DNA of 64,000 bases from Photobacterium sp. TLY01 (GTDB taxonomy: Bacteria; Pseudomonadota; Gammaproteobacteria; Enterobacterales; Vibrionaceae): positions 2,370,601 to 2,434,600 of the forward strand of contig NZ_CP090364.1 of assembly GCF_021432065.1 (NCBI RefSeq). Reading direction: 5' to 3'. Within the stretch, counting starts at the first letter, position 1. Each line of letters begins with the position of its first letter. Under the pieces are notes generated by a model, which saw only the letters and a list, made by a program, of their open reading frames with translations, searched no databases and was not told where the DNA came from. Of the stretch, positions 26,715 to 35,789 are shown piece by piece. Position numbers and translations under genes: made by a program.

Positions 26715-27365
26715 TTACTGCGCCTGATACACTTTAATTCCCTCTTCTAAATCAGGGAAGTAAGTCAAATTACCTTTATCTATAACAATTGCACTGTCGC
26801 AGAACTCACGGAGTTCCGGCATATTATGGCTAACCATTATAACGTTTGCGGACCGACTGCGATTCAGTAGAGACTCTTTAGCTTTATTTCGGAACTTCGC
26901 ATCGCCGACCGATGTTACTTCATCAATTAAGTACACATCAAAGTCGATGGCGACAGAACAGGCAAAAGCTAATCTGGGCCTCATTCCGCTGGAATAAGTT
27001 CGCACCGGTAGATCAAACTTCACGCCTAATTCAGAGAAATCCAGAACCTTTCGTTCATAAGCATCGAGGTCTGCAACACCATTCACTCGACCAATAAAGC
27101 GCGTATTTTCTCTTCCTGTCATGGCCGGGTGTAACCCCGTCGCTAATGCTACAGGCCATGAAATATTTAACTCTGTAATGATTTTCCCTTTATTCGGATA
27201 TTCACTCTTTGCCAGTAGTCTGAATAATGTGGACTTACCCGCGCCATTTTTACCTAAAATTGCAATATTTCTATTGGAAGGAATATCAAAATTCAGGCCA
27301 TTGAATATAAATTGCTTACCTAAGTCCGATGGATAGAACTTCGTCAAATTTCTCAATAAAATCAT
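26715..27365 (-). CDS. kpsT: Polysaccharide ABC transporter ATP-binding protein (KpsT/CtrD-like)
   Basis: 216 residues from ATG 27365, which overlaps the KpsM stop as ATGA; a start seven codons upstream was rejected. Walker A is ILGKNGAGKST near residue 40, the signature is RTYSSGMRPRLAFA near 140, Walker B is VYLIDEVTSVGD near 160, and the switch His is in IMVSHNMPEL. The short length, without the C-terminal carbohydrate-binding domain of Wzt, places it with capsule (KpsT/CtrD/BexA) rather than O-antigen ATPases. It powers export of a finished glycan with the neighbouring KpsM. Confidence 0.92.
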   Translation of the reverse strand: MILLRNLTKFYPSDLGKQFIFNGLNFDIPSNRNIAILGKNGAGKSTLFRLLAKSEYPNKGKIITELNISWPVALATGLHPAMTGRENTRFIGRVNGVADLDAYERKVLDFSELGVKFDLPVRTYSSGMRPRLAFACSVAIDFDVYLIDEVTSVGDAKFRNKAKESLLNRSRSANVIMVSHNMPELREFCDSAIVIDKGNLTYFPDLEEGIKVYQAQ

Positions 27366-28147
27366 CTGCTTATTACCTGTTTCCAAGAAATAGTATACAC
27401 AGACAAGGCAACGAAAACAGACAAAACTGCCATTGCGCAGAGGTACTTGAAACTGACAGCAACTGCACCATAGTTGCTATACGCAGCCTGACGCGATAAC
27501 TCAATGGCTTGAAGAATTGGATTCCAGTTAAGATATGGCCATACCTCTGGTCCAAAATCTTGTAGTGAGAAAAAAACTGCAGAGATGAAAAACAGGGGCC
27601 TGGTAAAAACTGTCCTTATTCGTCCAAACTCCGGAATAAATCCCTGAATCATAGAAAAAACAATACCGACCGAGCAGGCAATAACAGCCAATAAGAAAAA
27701 ACAACTGATTAATATCAATAAATTATCACCACGGATATCAATATTGAGAAAATACATTAATACAATCAAAACAAACACGACAAAAAGCTTGACTAAAATT
27801 TCAAACAAAGCTGTCGCAAGATAGGCACTGATCGGCTGTACCTGCCTGAATGCAAAGAGCGATTTATTTTTATTCAATGACGTTGATGTTGACTCCATAA
27901 GCGTTAGAAACAGTTGGACTAAAACCATTCCATGAACCATGAAAACGAAGGTTGGCATTCCGTGTGTTTCCCCACCTTCGATCAGCCCTCGTATATACGA
28001 AAGCGCAAAGATAAATGAAAGAGGGTTTATAATGGCCCAACTGATACCAAATTTGTCATTGAACCCTGTGCGAATTTCACGGATGAACAGGGCAAAGATG
28101 ACATCCCGCCAAACTTGAAGTTTATTTCGCTTTAATATTGACGCCAT
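27362..28147 (-). CDS. kpsM: Polysaccharide ABC transporter permease (KpsM/CtrC-like)
   Basis: 261 residues with about six hydrophobic helices, typical of ABC-2 permeases such as KpsM, CtrC and BexB. The cytoplasmic start RDVIFALFIREIRTGF and the following FGISWAIINPLSFIF are the family signature. The product forms the inner-membrane channel with the KpsT-like ATPase. It lies 45 bases after the outer-membrane export gene and overlaps kpsT by four bases. No substrate information can be read from it. Confidence 0.92.
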   Translation of the reverse strand: MASILKRNKLQVWRDVIFALFIREIRTGFNDKFGISWAIINPLSFIFALSYIRGLIEGGETHGMPTFVFMVHGMVLVQLFLTLMESTSTSLNKNKSLFAFRQVQPISAYLATALFEILVKLFVVFVLIVLMYFLNIDIRGDNLLILISCFFLLAVIACSVGIVFSMIQGFIPEFGRIRTVFTRPLFFISAVFFSLQDFGPEVWPYLNWNPILQAIELSRQAAYSNYGAVAVSFKYLCAMAVLSVFVALSVYTISWKQVISR

Positions 28148-28192
28148 AAAAAATCAGGAAAGCACTGCCAAGTGCAATGCTTCACTTCTCCA

Positions 28193-29938
28193 TCAGTTCA
28201 GTACAACGTTAGCGGCAACAGCAATCTGATAAATAATTTGAGTGATGTCTTTCACAGCTTGCATTGTTTTCGCATCGACTCTAGGCAGTATCAGCAACTG
28301 ATCTCCAGGTTTAAGCTGCGCCTCTGAACCGAACTCAATCAAACCATTTGCACGTACAATCAGTGGGCGCTCATAATTTGCACGCTCAGTATAGCCACCG
28401 GCCCAAGCAATGTAGTCCTTCACACTTGCATCTGGGTTATACACTAAAGCTTGCGGCATAATCACTTCACCACCAACCTGGATGAGATCACTTTTTGGTG
28501 GAATAACAACAACATCACCCTGCTCTAGAAGAATGTTCGCCACAAGCTCATTGTCAGATACGACGACTTTACCAAGCGGTTCAATTTTTCGGGCTCGCTC
28601 AGTGAACCTAAGTACCATTTCTGCTTCTCTAGCACGAATTGTGGCTTCTCCATCAGACGACGCTGGTGCAGTAAAAACACTACGTTCTAAACGTTGTAAT
28701 GACTGCTCAATCATGTCTTTTTGACGTTCAGCAACACTTTTACGCAATATGTAAATGGAATGATAATCGGCCAAATCTTTTTCTATTCCGATATGCGCCA
28801 GTAAGGTATGGAGCCGTGTTCCCTTGCTCAACGCATAATAAGACGGACCTAGGTAGCTGCCACTAATCTGTACATCCAGCACTTGCGCACGTAAATCATC
28901 ATTAAAAATTAACTTATCGCCATCTTGCAATTTGAATGACTTAAACTTATCGAACGGCAGGTAGATTGAAAAAGGCTGACTTCGTCGTGTTCCTACTATC
29001 CCAACGTGGCTGACCTTTGCAAATGGCTTAGCGAGGGATTCAATTTCTGCGCCAGTAATATTTTGTCCCTGAATTTCAAAACGAAATGGATTTTTCACTT
29101 TGCCAGAAACTGAAACTGTCGGCTGTTGCTGCTCAACCAAGATGACATCACCATCTTTGAAGTTAAAACCTACTAACATTCCCTTTCGAAGAAACGCATA
29201 TAGATCAACTGTTGATATTACCTGTCCTTTTCTAAGTACTTTGATATTACGATAGCTACCACGTTCAGAATCAACACCGCCAGCACGTTTTAAGTAGTAT
29301 AAAACACTATCCGCAGAGACACCTGCATATTGCCCAGGGCGAACAACTGCACCTGAGACATACACGCTCACCGGTGTTGCCGTTAATAAATTGACATATA
29401 TATTAACGCTTTTTTTATAAACAGTACGTATCTTTTCAGTGACAACAACATTAATCTGGCTTGCCTTAACATTCGCAACCTGAATAGGCCCAATATTAGG
29501 TAGAAATATATTTCCTTGATTATCAACAGTCACAACTTGGGCCAAATTAACTGCCCCCCACAACCAGATAGATAATTTATCACCAGCCGCAATTAGATAA
29601 TCATCGTTTAAGCCGTCAAAACGTTCCGTTTCATAACCACCTGCAAAAAGGTTGGCCCCATACGGCGGTGGAAAGCTCTCACCAGACGTTGGTAATAAGT
29701 CTGATGCTGCAGCTTCACCAGGTAGCAGCAAACCGGTCCTGGGTTGTGGCACGTACTGCTCAACAGGCACACCATTCGTGGCGGGCGCATTACTACCTTC
29801 AGCTAACGATTGTAATGATAGGCTATTATTTGGTACTTCAAATGATTGCAACTCATCGGCATAAGACAATGCGGAAAACAAGAGTCCAGCCGTTAATATT
29901 AGTGTTATTGATTTTAATTGGGAATAGAAAGGATACAT
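28193..29938 (-). CDS. Polysaccharide export outer-membrane protein (KpsD/Wza class)
   Basis: 581 residues, close to KpsD (about 560). A Sec signal peptide ends near ALSYADE, with no lipobox. The polysaccharide-export domain starts near residue 105 (DDYLIAAGDKLSIWLWGAV, NIFLPNIGPIQV), followed by SLBB-type repeats (VYVSGAVVRPGQYAGV; VSVSGKVKNPFRF; VQISGSYLGPSYYALS; IQVGGEVIMPQALVYN). It forms the periplasm-to-surface channel for a capsule delivered by KpsM/T. It follows the small lipoprotein gene by 14 bases and leads the kpsM-kpsT-kpsE block. Confidence 0.9.
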   Translation of the reverse strand: MYPFYSQLKSITLILTAGLLFSALSYADELQSFEVPNNSLSLQSLAEGSNAPATNGVPVEQYVPQPRTGLLLPGEAAASDLLPTSGESFPPPYGANLFAGGYETERFDGLNDDYLIAAGDKLSIWLWGAVNLAQVVTVDNQGNIFLPNIGPIQVANVKASQINVVVTEKIRTVYKKSVNIYVNLLTATPVSVYVSGAVVRPGQYAGVSADSVLYYLKRAGGVDSERGSYRNIKVLRKGQVISTVDLYAFLRKGMLVGFNFKDGDVILVEQQQPTVSVSGKVKNPFRFEIQGQNITGAEIESLAKPFAKVSHVGIVGTRRSQPFSIYLPFDKFKSFKLQDGDKLIFNDDLRAQVLDVQISGSYLGPSYYALSKGTRLHTLLAHIGIEKDLADYHSIYILRKSVAERQKDMIEQSLQRLERSVFTAPASSDGEATIRAREAEMVLRFTERARKIEPLGKVVVSDNELVANILLEQGDVVVIPPKSDLIQVGGEVIMPQALVYNPDASVKDYIAWAGGYTERANYERPLIVRANGLIEFGSEAQLKPGDQLLILPRVDAKTMQAVKDITQIIYQIAVAANVVLN

Positions 29939-29952
29939 ATGCTATCAAAATT

Positions 29953-30402
29953 CTACTTATAGAATGCCTTTTCAAGAACATTCTTTGGAATGTCATTACC
30001 AGTGTCTGTAGTCGAAATTACTGGGGTATGGGTTTCCGTGATTAGGTCAAACCTATCCAAACTATCGACCAAAAACCAGTTACCGTTATCGCTACACGCA
30101 ACACGTTTAGTTTGCTCAAAACCAGAATTTGTAATTTCTAAAGTTCGGCATGGCATGCCCAATGCGGAGTAGTAACGTGAACTGACACGTAACACTTGGC
30201 CATTGCTTAACGTTATTTGCTGTTTGTTACTGTTTAATGCCGTAACAACTTCAGAAGAAAGCACTTTTTTGCCTTGCACTGTTACCGATTCATTGACCAA
30301 GTTAGTTGTTGCTTGTACAAAAGGAGGACGAGTAGAACAACCACTCAGAGATGCTAAGATCACGGCTAAGATGAAACTAGACAACTTATCTTTAATAACC
30401 AT
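29953..30402 (-). CDS. Small outer-membrane lipoprotein, first gene of the capsule operon
   Basis: 149 residues with a lipoprotein signal: hydrophobic ILAVILASLSGC, lipobox L-S-G-C at about residue 22. The mature part contains NGQVLRVSSRYYSALGMPCRTLEI and RVACSDNGNWFLV, with two Cys residues that could form a disulphide. The pattern resembles surface-antigen-type (17-kDa antigen/RcsF-like region) lipoproteins often found at the front of Vibrio capsule loci, but I cannot name it. It is the first gene after the ops element at 30493-30504 and 14 bases before the export channel gene, so a role in capsule assembly is likely. Confidence 0.75.
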   Translation of the reverse strand: MVIKDKLSSFILAVILASLSGCSTRPPFVQATTNLVNESVTVQGKKVLSSEVVTALNSNKQQITLSNGQVLRVSSRYYSALGMPCRTLEITNSGFEQTKRVACSDNGNWFLVDSLDRFDLITETHTPVISTTDTGNDIPKNVLEKAFYK

Positions 30403-30492
30403 TAATTACCTGATTTGATTGCCATATGGGAGAATCCCACAAAAGTAATTTTTGTATTGACGAGTAGAATGGAAGACTTTACGAATTTTTAC

Positions 30493-30504
30493 ACGCTACC
30501 GCCC
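30493..30504 (-). promoter_or_regulatory. ops / JUMPstart element (RfaH recruitment site), capsule operon
   Basis: The minus strand reads GGCGGTAGCGTG, an exact match to the ops core that pauses RNA polymerase and loads the antiterminator RfaH. CTCAAG lies just upstream, as in JUMPstart sequences. It is 91 bases ahead of the first gene of the export-rml-glycosyltransferase-sulfation operon. It is present a second time at 45097-45108. Confidence 0.88.
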
Positions 30505-30596
30505 TTGAGTATCGCTCCCAAAACACGCTTAAATATTCCTTAAATGCTTGTTTTTTTTGGAAGCTTGGACGCCTGTTACCTGTATATAAATGCTTC

Positions 30597-30669
30597 CATG
30601 CACTTACTATTGCATTGGATACACATTGTTCAGTATCCCTGTATATGTAGCGATAGTAGTAAGTGCATG
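30597..30669. repeat. Nested inverted repeat upstream of the ops element
   Basis: Perfect 13-bp outer arms CATGCACTTACTA (30597-30609) and TAGTAAGTGCATG (30657-30669) enclose inner arms GGATAC (30617-30622) and GTATCC (30633-30638). The whole could fold as one long interrupted hairpin. No T-run follows on either strand. Confidence 0.6.
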
Positions 30670-30892
30670 ATACTACCACATTCATTTCAGTAATTAATGT
30701 CATTTTTATACATTTCGTTAGCTTTATTAGGCGCTGTTGAGCAAATCATTGCTCAACACGCACTTATGTTAAGCTTTCGCTACAGTTATGTAACCAATAC
30801 GCAACTGCATGAGCACTTAAAGCTGAGTTTTATGCTTTTGGTCATCGCTATCATTCGTAACCCTTCACCAGCCCCTTATTGACAGCCAAAAG

Positions 30893-32084
30893 TGACTGTA
30901 ATCCTCCCATTTTTAACCTCAGTTAAAAGTAGAAGTTAAGCAGCCATCAAAGGTGGTTTACCTCCGTTTGCCTTGTGTGAACGCTCATGATTGAGGAACC
31001 ACAACCATTTTGTTGCATAGACCTGAACTTCTTCCAATGAGTCAAACAGATGCTTGCTCACCCAGCTATATCTCATCGTACGATTATGACGCTCAATATA
31101 CGCGTTCTGTTGTGGATTACCTGGCTGAATATAATCTATTCCTATCCCTTTGCTTTTTGCCCACGCTGTAAACTCATGGGAAATGAACTCGGGGCCATTG
31201 TCGCAACGAATGGCAACAGGTGTGTCACGCCACTCTAAAAGTTGTTCCAGTACTCTAATCACACGTAATGCCAGAAGCGAAAAACCTGCTTCAATCGCGA
31301 TACCTTCACGACGGTAGTCATCGATGATATTGAGTAGCCTGTAGTTCCGTCCGTCGACAGTTGATCATGCATAAAGTCTAACGACCTGACCTGAACCGCG
31401 CGCGTCGGCTCTTTCAATGGTTCCGGCTTGTTTCGCTGGAGTCTTCTCCGTGGGCGTATCCGCAGGTTCAGTGCCAACTCACAATAGATACGGTAAACCC
31501 GCTTATGGTTCCACAGGAAGCCTTTAACATTGCGGAAGTAATCAAAGCATAGCCCGAGGCCCCAGTCACTTTGCTCAGAAGTGAGCGTGACAAGCCATTG
31601 AGCTATCTCAGCGTTTTCCGTTGCCATCTTAGGCTGATAACGGTATCCGGTTTCGCTGATGCCGAACCACCGGCAAGCCTTACGAATGCTAATTGAAAAT
31701 CGCGCAACCGAATGCTGAGCAAGCAAGCGCCGCTCACAGGGCTTTACCACTTTTTTCCATGGCGTCTTTGATGACTTCTGCCTTGAGGCGCTCCTCGGCA
31801 TACATCCTCTTCAAACGACGGTTTTCATCTTCCAATTCTTTCAGCCTCGCCATGAGAGAGGTATCCATACCACCGTATTTGGCGCGCCACTTATAGAAAG
31901 TTGTACTGCTCATACCATGTTCGCGGCAGAGCTCTGGCACAGGTGTACCTGCTTCTGCCTATTTTAAGATCGCTAAGATCTGACTGTCCGTGTACCGTGA
32001 TTTTTTCATGCAGAATCTCCTTTCGTTTAGGTTACGAGAAAACTCTACTTTTTACTGCTGTTATTTTTCGGGGGGATTACCGCA
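30893..32084 (-). mobile_element. Decayed IS3-family insertion sequence
   Basis: About 1.2 kb. The outer sequences are imperfect inverted repeats: from the left TGACTGTAATCCTCCC...CAGTTAAAAGTAGA, and from the right strand TGCGGTAATCCCCCC...CAGTAAAAAGTAGA. Inside are orfA- and orfB-type transposase frames on the minus strand, both damaged. I see no flanking direct repeat, so the exact ends may be off by a few bases. It sits between the two polysaccharide operons, just upstream of the capsule operon leader. Confidence 0.85.
30936..32009 (-). pseudogene. IS3-family transposase orfA/orfB, inactivated
   Basis: orfA starts at ATG 32009 (MKKSRYTDSQILAILK) and is cut by an in-frame TAG at 31959-31961, where family members usually have Gln. 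The frame then continues with PELCREHGMSSTTFYKWRAK (helix-turn-helix) and a leucine-rich coiled coil. orfB carries KACRWFGISETGYRY, the first catalytic Asp in SLDFMHDQL, then a one-base loss near 31354-31357 shifts the frame. The remainder (IRCDNGPEF and NPQQNAYIERHNRT, second Asp and Glu of the DDE triad) is in another frame down to 30936. At least two lesions mean that this copy cannot make an intact transposase. Confidence 0.88.
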
Positions 32085-32258
32085 CAACTAAGGACTGCAC
32101 CTTCGTAATCTACAATGTCTTATTTTGGCACATATTGCTTTGGCACAGACTCAACCATAGTCTGGTAAGTTGAATGTAATCTTGTAAAATTAATATAAGG
32201 AACCGGTTGAGGGCTACTATCTCAATGATAAAAAACTAAAAACCAGATCAGAAATTTT

Positions 32259-33479
32259 TTATTGAAATAATACTTTTTCCAATTTATCTGCTAGTTTTCC
32301 GTATTCATACTGCTGCTTTGCTGCACGCCGCCCATTGATTCCTAATGTTCTTCTTTCTTCGGCTGGCATTTTGTATAAAGTTAAAATTGCTTCCGAAAGC
32401 AAACTCGGGTTTTGCGCTGGCACGGAAATTCCAGAATTGTATTCTAATATGGGATCGCAGGAACCTGAGTATGCATGTAAAACCGGTTTCCCTGAGTATA
32501 AATATTCAGGTATTTTATTAGCGCCAATTCCAAACTGATAAAGATTGTCATTTAACCAGCCAATAAAACAAGCATCGAAATGGCTTAGCATTGCCTGTAT
32601 TTCCTCCTTTGGAATAGAGGAAATAAAGCTTACGTTAGTTAATCCCTTATCGATAACCATGGACTGTAATGTGGCTTTTTCCTTGCCTTCTCCGACAAGA
32701 ACAAAGGCAATCTCAGGATATTCTTTTAATCGCTCAGCTGATTCAATTAATGTATCTAGCGCATTTGCAAAACCGAGCGTCCCTGTATAACCAATAATAA
32801 ATTTATTTTGAGGCAACTGATTTTTAGTAAAGTTATTAAGTGGAACATTTTTGCTCACTTCGTCAAATGAAAAGCCATTCGGTATCCAGTGAAACTTTGT
32901 TCGTTCCATTCCTCGAGCAGCCATATGCTCAACTGCATTTTTCAAGTTTGAAATAACAAAATCTGAATCGCGATAAGCCTTATCTTCAATATATTGCAGA
33001 AAGCGAATAAAAGGGTGACTACGAGAGTAACCACCAACTTCAGTCAAAGTCATCGGCCAAATATCTCTTACCTCAAAAACCAAACGAGCCTTATATTTTT
33101 TCGCTAAACGCTGTGCCCCCAGAAACGCAACCGGTGACGGTGATGACGACAATACAACATCTGGTTTATCATCGATCAATCTAGCTAATTTTTGTATTAG
33201 CCAAGGAAACAAAAACCAATTAATGACACGCTTTTTATTATGAGCTTCGGCATAATCGGGCATATTAACCCATACAAAGTTGAAACCATCAATAGCCTCA
33301 ACTTTAAACTGCTCTTCGAAATTGGGTTTTTCCCTTAAGAGATGATGTGACGCCGATGCGATTAAATAAACTTTATAACCTTTTTTAGCAAGCTCTCTTG
33401 CCAAATAGAAATGCCGCCCCCCCATGCCTGTTTCTGGAGTGGAAGCATACTGATGTACGATCCAGATTGTTCTATTCAT
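32259..33479 (-). CDS. GT4-family glycosyltransferase (WbuB-like)
   Basis: 406 residues with a GT-B fold. The start TIWIVHQYASTPETGMGGRH is characteristic of the WbuB/fucosyltransferase-like branch of family 4. Further motifs are VVLSSSPSPVAFLGA, LVFEVRDIWPMTL, IGYTGTLGFANALDTLI (start of the C-terminal Rossmann domain) and the acceptor/donor region IGANKIPEYLYSGKPV. It is the last intact gene of the Wzx/Wzy cluster; downstream lies the IS remnant. An amino-deoxy sugar transfer is plausible from WbuB relatives but is not shown. Confidence 0.87.
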   Translation of the reverse strand: MNRTIWIVHQYASTPETGMGGRHFYLARELAKKGYKVYLIASASHHLLREKPNFEEQFKVEAIDGFNFVWVNMPDYAEAHNKKRVINWFLFPWLIQKLARLIDDKPDVVLSSSPSPVAFLGAQRLAKKYKARLVFEVRDIWPMTLTEVGGYSRSHPFIRFLQYIEDKAYRDSDFVISNLKNAVEHMAARGMERTKFHWIPNGFSFDEVSKNVPLNNFTKNQLPQNKFIIGYTGTLGFANALDTLIESAERLKEYPEIAFVLVGEGKEKATLQSMVIDKGLTNVSFISSIPKEEIQAMLSHFDACFIGWLNDNLYQFGIGANKIPEYLYSGKPVLHAYSGSCDPILEYNSGISVPAQNPSLLSEAILTLYKMPAEERRTLGINGRRAAKQQYEYGKLADKLEKVLFQ

Positions 33480-33585
33480 ATAGGAACCTAAATTTTCAGT
33501 AACTTTTCACTAGTTACAAAAAAAACTGATACTCTGATAAAATCAGAAATTAATAAACCACAGAAAATCAAGTTAATTATATTTT

Positions 33586-34686
33586 CTATTTTTTATAATT
33601 CTCGATTATATTCTTATAGAGGCTTAGCATTGTTTTAATACAAACGTCCCAAGAATAGCTCTCGGCAACATGCTGTTGTGCATGAACTCCCATCTGATGG
33701 CGAAGTTCCGAGTCAAACACAAGCCTCTCAATAACATCAGCAGCAGCCTGAGGACTTTCACTAGGAACAATAAAGCCAGTCTTCCCTTCAATCGTTACTT
33801 CAGGTAACCCCCCCACTCTAGAAACAACAACAGGGCGACCAGCTGCCCCTGCTTCTATGATGGCAACACCAAAACTTTCACTTCGACTCAGAGCAACATA
33901 TACATCTAGCTTTTTAAGTTCTTGCGGCACCTGCTCATGAACCACTTGCCCGACAAAAACTACGCTGTCAGCCACACCAAGATGATCGACAAGTTTTTTT
34001 AGCTCTTCTGTTTGCTCTCCCCCGCCAACCAATCGTAATTCAAGTTCAGGGGCATGTAACTGTGGCTGGTCGTGAAATTTTTTGACCAAAAGCGCATAGG
34101 CTCGGATAAGAATATCAATACCATATGTGTTTTTCATTGTCTTTACAGTACCTATAGTCAACTTTAACTTTTGTACTGGTGGCTCTGGTTTCATCGCTAC
34201 ATAGGAAGATAAATCTACACCAAAAGGTGTAATGGCTATGTCCTTTAGTTCAGGGGTTAAAGTGCGAGCTTCATCTGCCATGCAGTAACTCGTTGACGCA
34301 ACTTTGTCAGCAGATCTCAAGTTCTTTTTGACTAACCATCTATGAAAAAGAGATTTATTAGGAAAATCATACACATCACTCCCCCAAACAGAGAGTAACC
34401 AAGGATGATAGCCAACTAGACGTGCTGTAGTGCCGTAACCACTAGCATAGTGAGCATTTACAATATCCGGTTTAAGGACCCGTAAGAGCTTACGGACAGC
34501 AGGCACCATAGAAAAGTATCCAAGAATGCCCCGAAAAGGATAAAGATGGACCGAAACTGCTGAGTTAAATACATCAGTAGCTTGGTGCTGGCTAATAACA
34601 TGAACTTCATGTCCAGCTTCAGCTAAGCCATTTGCCCACCGGATAGTGTGGATAGATGAAGCAGCCGAAAGAAGAACTATTTTCAT
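33586..34686 (-). CDS. GT4-family glycosyltransferase
   Basis: 366 residues from ATG 34686; this overlaps the upstream stop as ATGA, and a start 14 codons earlier was rejected. Evidence: KIVLLSAASSIHTIRWANGL start, LLSVWGSDVYDFP near residue 100, TIGTVKTMKNTYGIDILI (C-domain start), LRLVGGGEQTEEL, and the donor-binding E-x7-E in SRSESFGVAIIEAGAAGRP, with GLPEVTIEGKTGFIV after it. This is a retaining GT-B enzyme that uses a nucleotide sugar to extend the O-unit. The precise sugar is unknown. Confidence 0.9.
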   Translation of the reverse strand: MKIVLLSAASSIHTIRWANGLAEAGHEVHVISQHQATDVFNSAVSVHLYPFRGILGYFSMVPAVRKLLRVLKPDIVNAHYASGYGTTARLVGYHPWLLSVWGSDVYDFPNKSLFHRWLVKKNLRSADKVASTSYCMADEARTLTPELKDIAITPFGVDLSSYVAMKPEPPVQKLKLTIGTVKTMKNTYGIDILIRAYALLVKKFHDQPQLHAPELELRLVGGGEQTEELKKLVDHLGVADSVVFVGQVVHEQVPQELKKLDVYVALSRSESFGVAIIEAGAAGRPVVVSRVGGLPEVTIEGKTGFIVPSESPQAAADVIERLVFDSELRHQMGVHAQQHVAESYSWDVCIKTMLSLYKNIIENYKK

Positions 34687-35777
34687 TTTGAAAGTTCCTT
34701 GACTACTTGTAGAGCTCGGGCTTGCCATGAATGCTTTAAAGAAACACTTTCTAAAGCTAGGCGTGGCGCCAGAGTTGCGTCAGATTTCTCTGATAAACGT
34801 TGTAAACATTCCGATACTGACTCAACGTCATAAGGCAGCGTCCAACCTATTCTATTCTCACTCACAAATTTGCCTGCAAGTGTGCCCTCACTTGCTAAAA
34901 TAGGCTTGCGATAACCTAAGTATTCATATAGTTTTACTGGCGAAGCAAACTTCCAATACTCTTGAGGTTTTACAAACAGCACCGCTATATCACTTTGATT
35001 TAATTGCTTTTCCATTTCCACACCAGACAAATGTACAATTTTTATATTTGGTGTTAAGTCAGGATACTCATGCTTAACTCCAAGCCATTCAGCTTCTCGA
35101 GTGCAAACGGTCAACTCAATATTAGGTAAGTTTACTACAGCACAAAATAATTTATGCAGCTGGTAGTGATTAGACATTCCACCCACATAAAATAACTTTA
35201 GCTTTTTGTCTTTATCGTAAGGTAGTCTCGTTTCAACATCTGGTAAAGTATGCCCTGGCGGAAGAGGGGAATGTATATCTGAAGAAACAGTAGGAATATA
35301 TTTACCCATTTCTTCAGATGGTAAATATAGTTTGGCTAAATTTCTTTTATAAATCCAAAGATCAAAACGATAGGCGGCTTTAGCTACTATAACTTTACTA
35401 AAGTTTAATCCTGCTCCATAGGCATCAAAGCACCAATAAATATCTCTATAAAACAAACCTATTGGTATATCATTTTTTTTGCAAAACCTGAAGAAAAACC
35501 AATCTAAAAAAGGATGTAAAGGTAAATGATGAGGATCAGTTAAAACATTTGGCATAGTGGATGATTCTGCATAAACAAAATCGTACTTCTTTCCCGCTTT
35601 TATATTCCCCTTAACTTCTTCAATAGCTTTTTTTCTCTCTTTGGAGTAGCCAACTACTAAATCAACCTCGTAACCTAGTTCTCGGAAGGCTGAAAGCATA
35701 CGTAAGGGTCTAATACCCGAGGCAGATTTAGATTTTTCATCGAGAGGTAATGGATGGTGAAATATTATATTTTTCAT
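34683..35777 (-). CDS. GT-B glycosyltransferase (GT4-like)
   Basis: 364 residues. The start IIFHHPLPLDEKSKSASGIR and FRELGYEVDLVVG resemble the N-terminal Rossmann domain of GT4 enzymes. LKLFYVGGMSNHYQLHKLF starts the C-terminal domain, and FASPVKLYEYLGYRKPILAS is the nucleotide-sugar-binding region. The E-x7-E pattern is weaker than in the neighbouring enzymes. It lies 12 bases after wzy and overlaps the next glycosyltransferase by four bases. Donor and acceptor are unknown. Confidence 0.82.
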   Translation of the reverse strand: MKNIIFHHPLPLDEKSKSASGIRPLRMLSAFRELGYEVDLVVGYSKERKKAIEEVKGNIKAGKKYDFVYAESSTMPNVLTDPHHLPLHPFLDWFFFRFCKKNDIPIGLFYRDIYWCFDAYGAGLNFSKVIVAKAAYRFDLWIYKRNLAKLYLPSEEMGKYIPTVSSDIHSPLPPGHTLPDVETRLPYDKDKKLKLFYVGGMSNHYQLHKLFCAVVNLPNIELTVCTREAEWLGVKHEYPDLTPNIKIVHLSGVEMEKQLNQSDIAVLFVKPQEYWKFASPVKLYEYLGYRKPILASEGTLAGKFVSENRIGWTLPYDVESVSECLQRLSEKSDATLAPRLALESVSLKHSWQARALQVVKELSK

Positions 35778-35789
35778 AAGGTCACTATA

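Larger units (their letters stand above)
30403..30892. other. Capsule operon leader region between lipoprotein gene and IS remnant
   Basis: This 490-base stretch has no convincing gene. It holds the ops/JUMPstart element at 30493-30504 and a nested inverted repeat at 30597-30669. The promoter of the 25-kb minus-strand operon should be here, but I could not assign -35 and -10 boxes with confidence. Confidence 0.6.

Noticed and set aside
30479..30703. 74-residue minus-strand frame over the ops element
   Set aside because: It overlaps the ops core and the nested inverted repeat, and has no protein-like pattern; it is better read as an operon leader.
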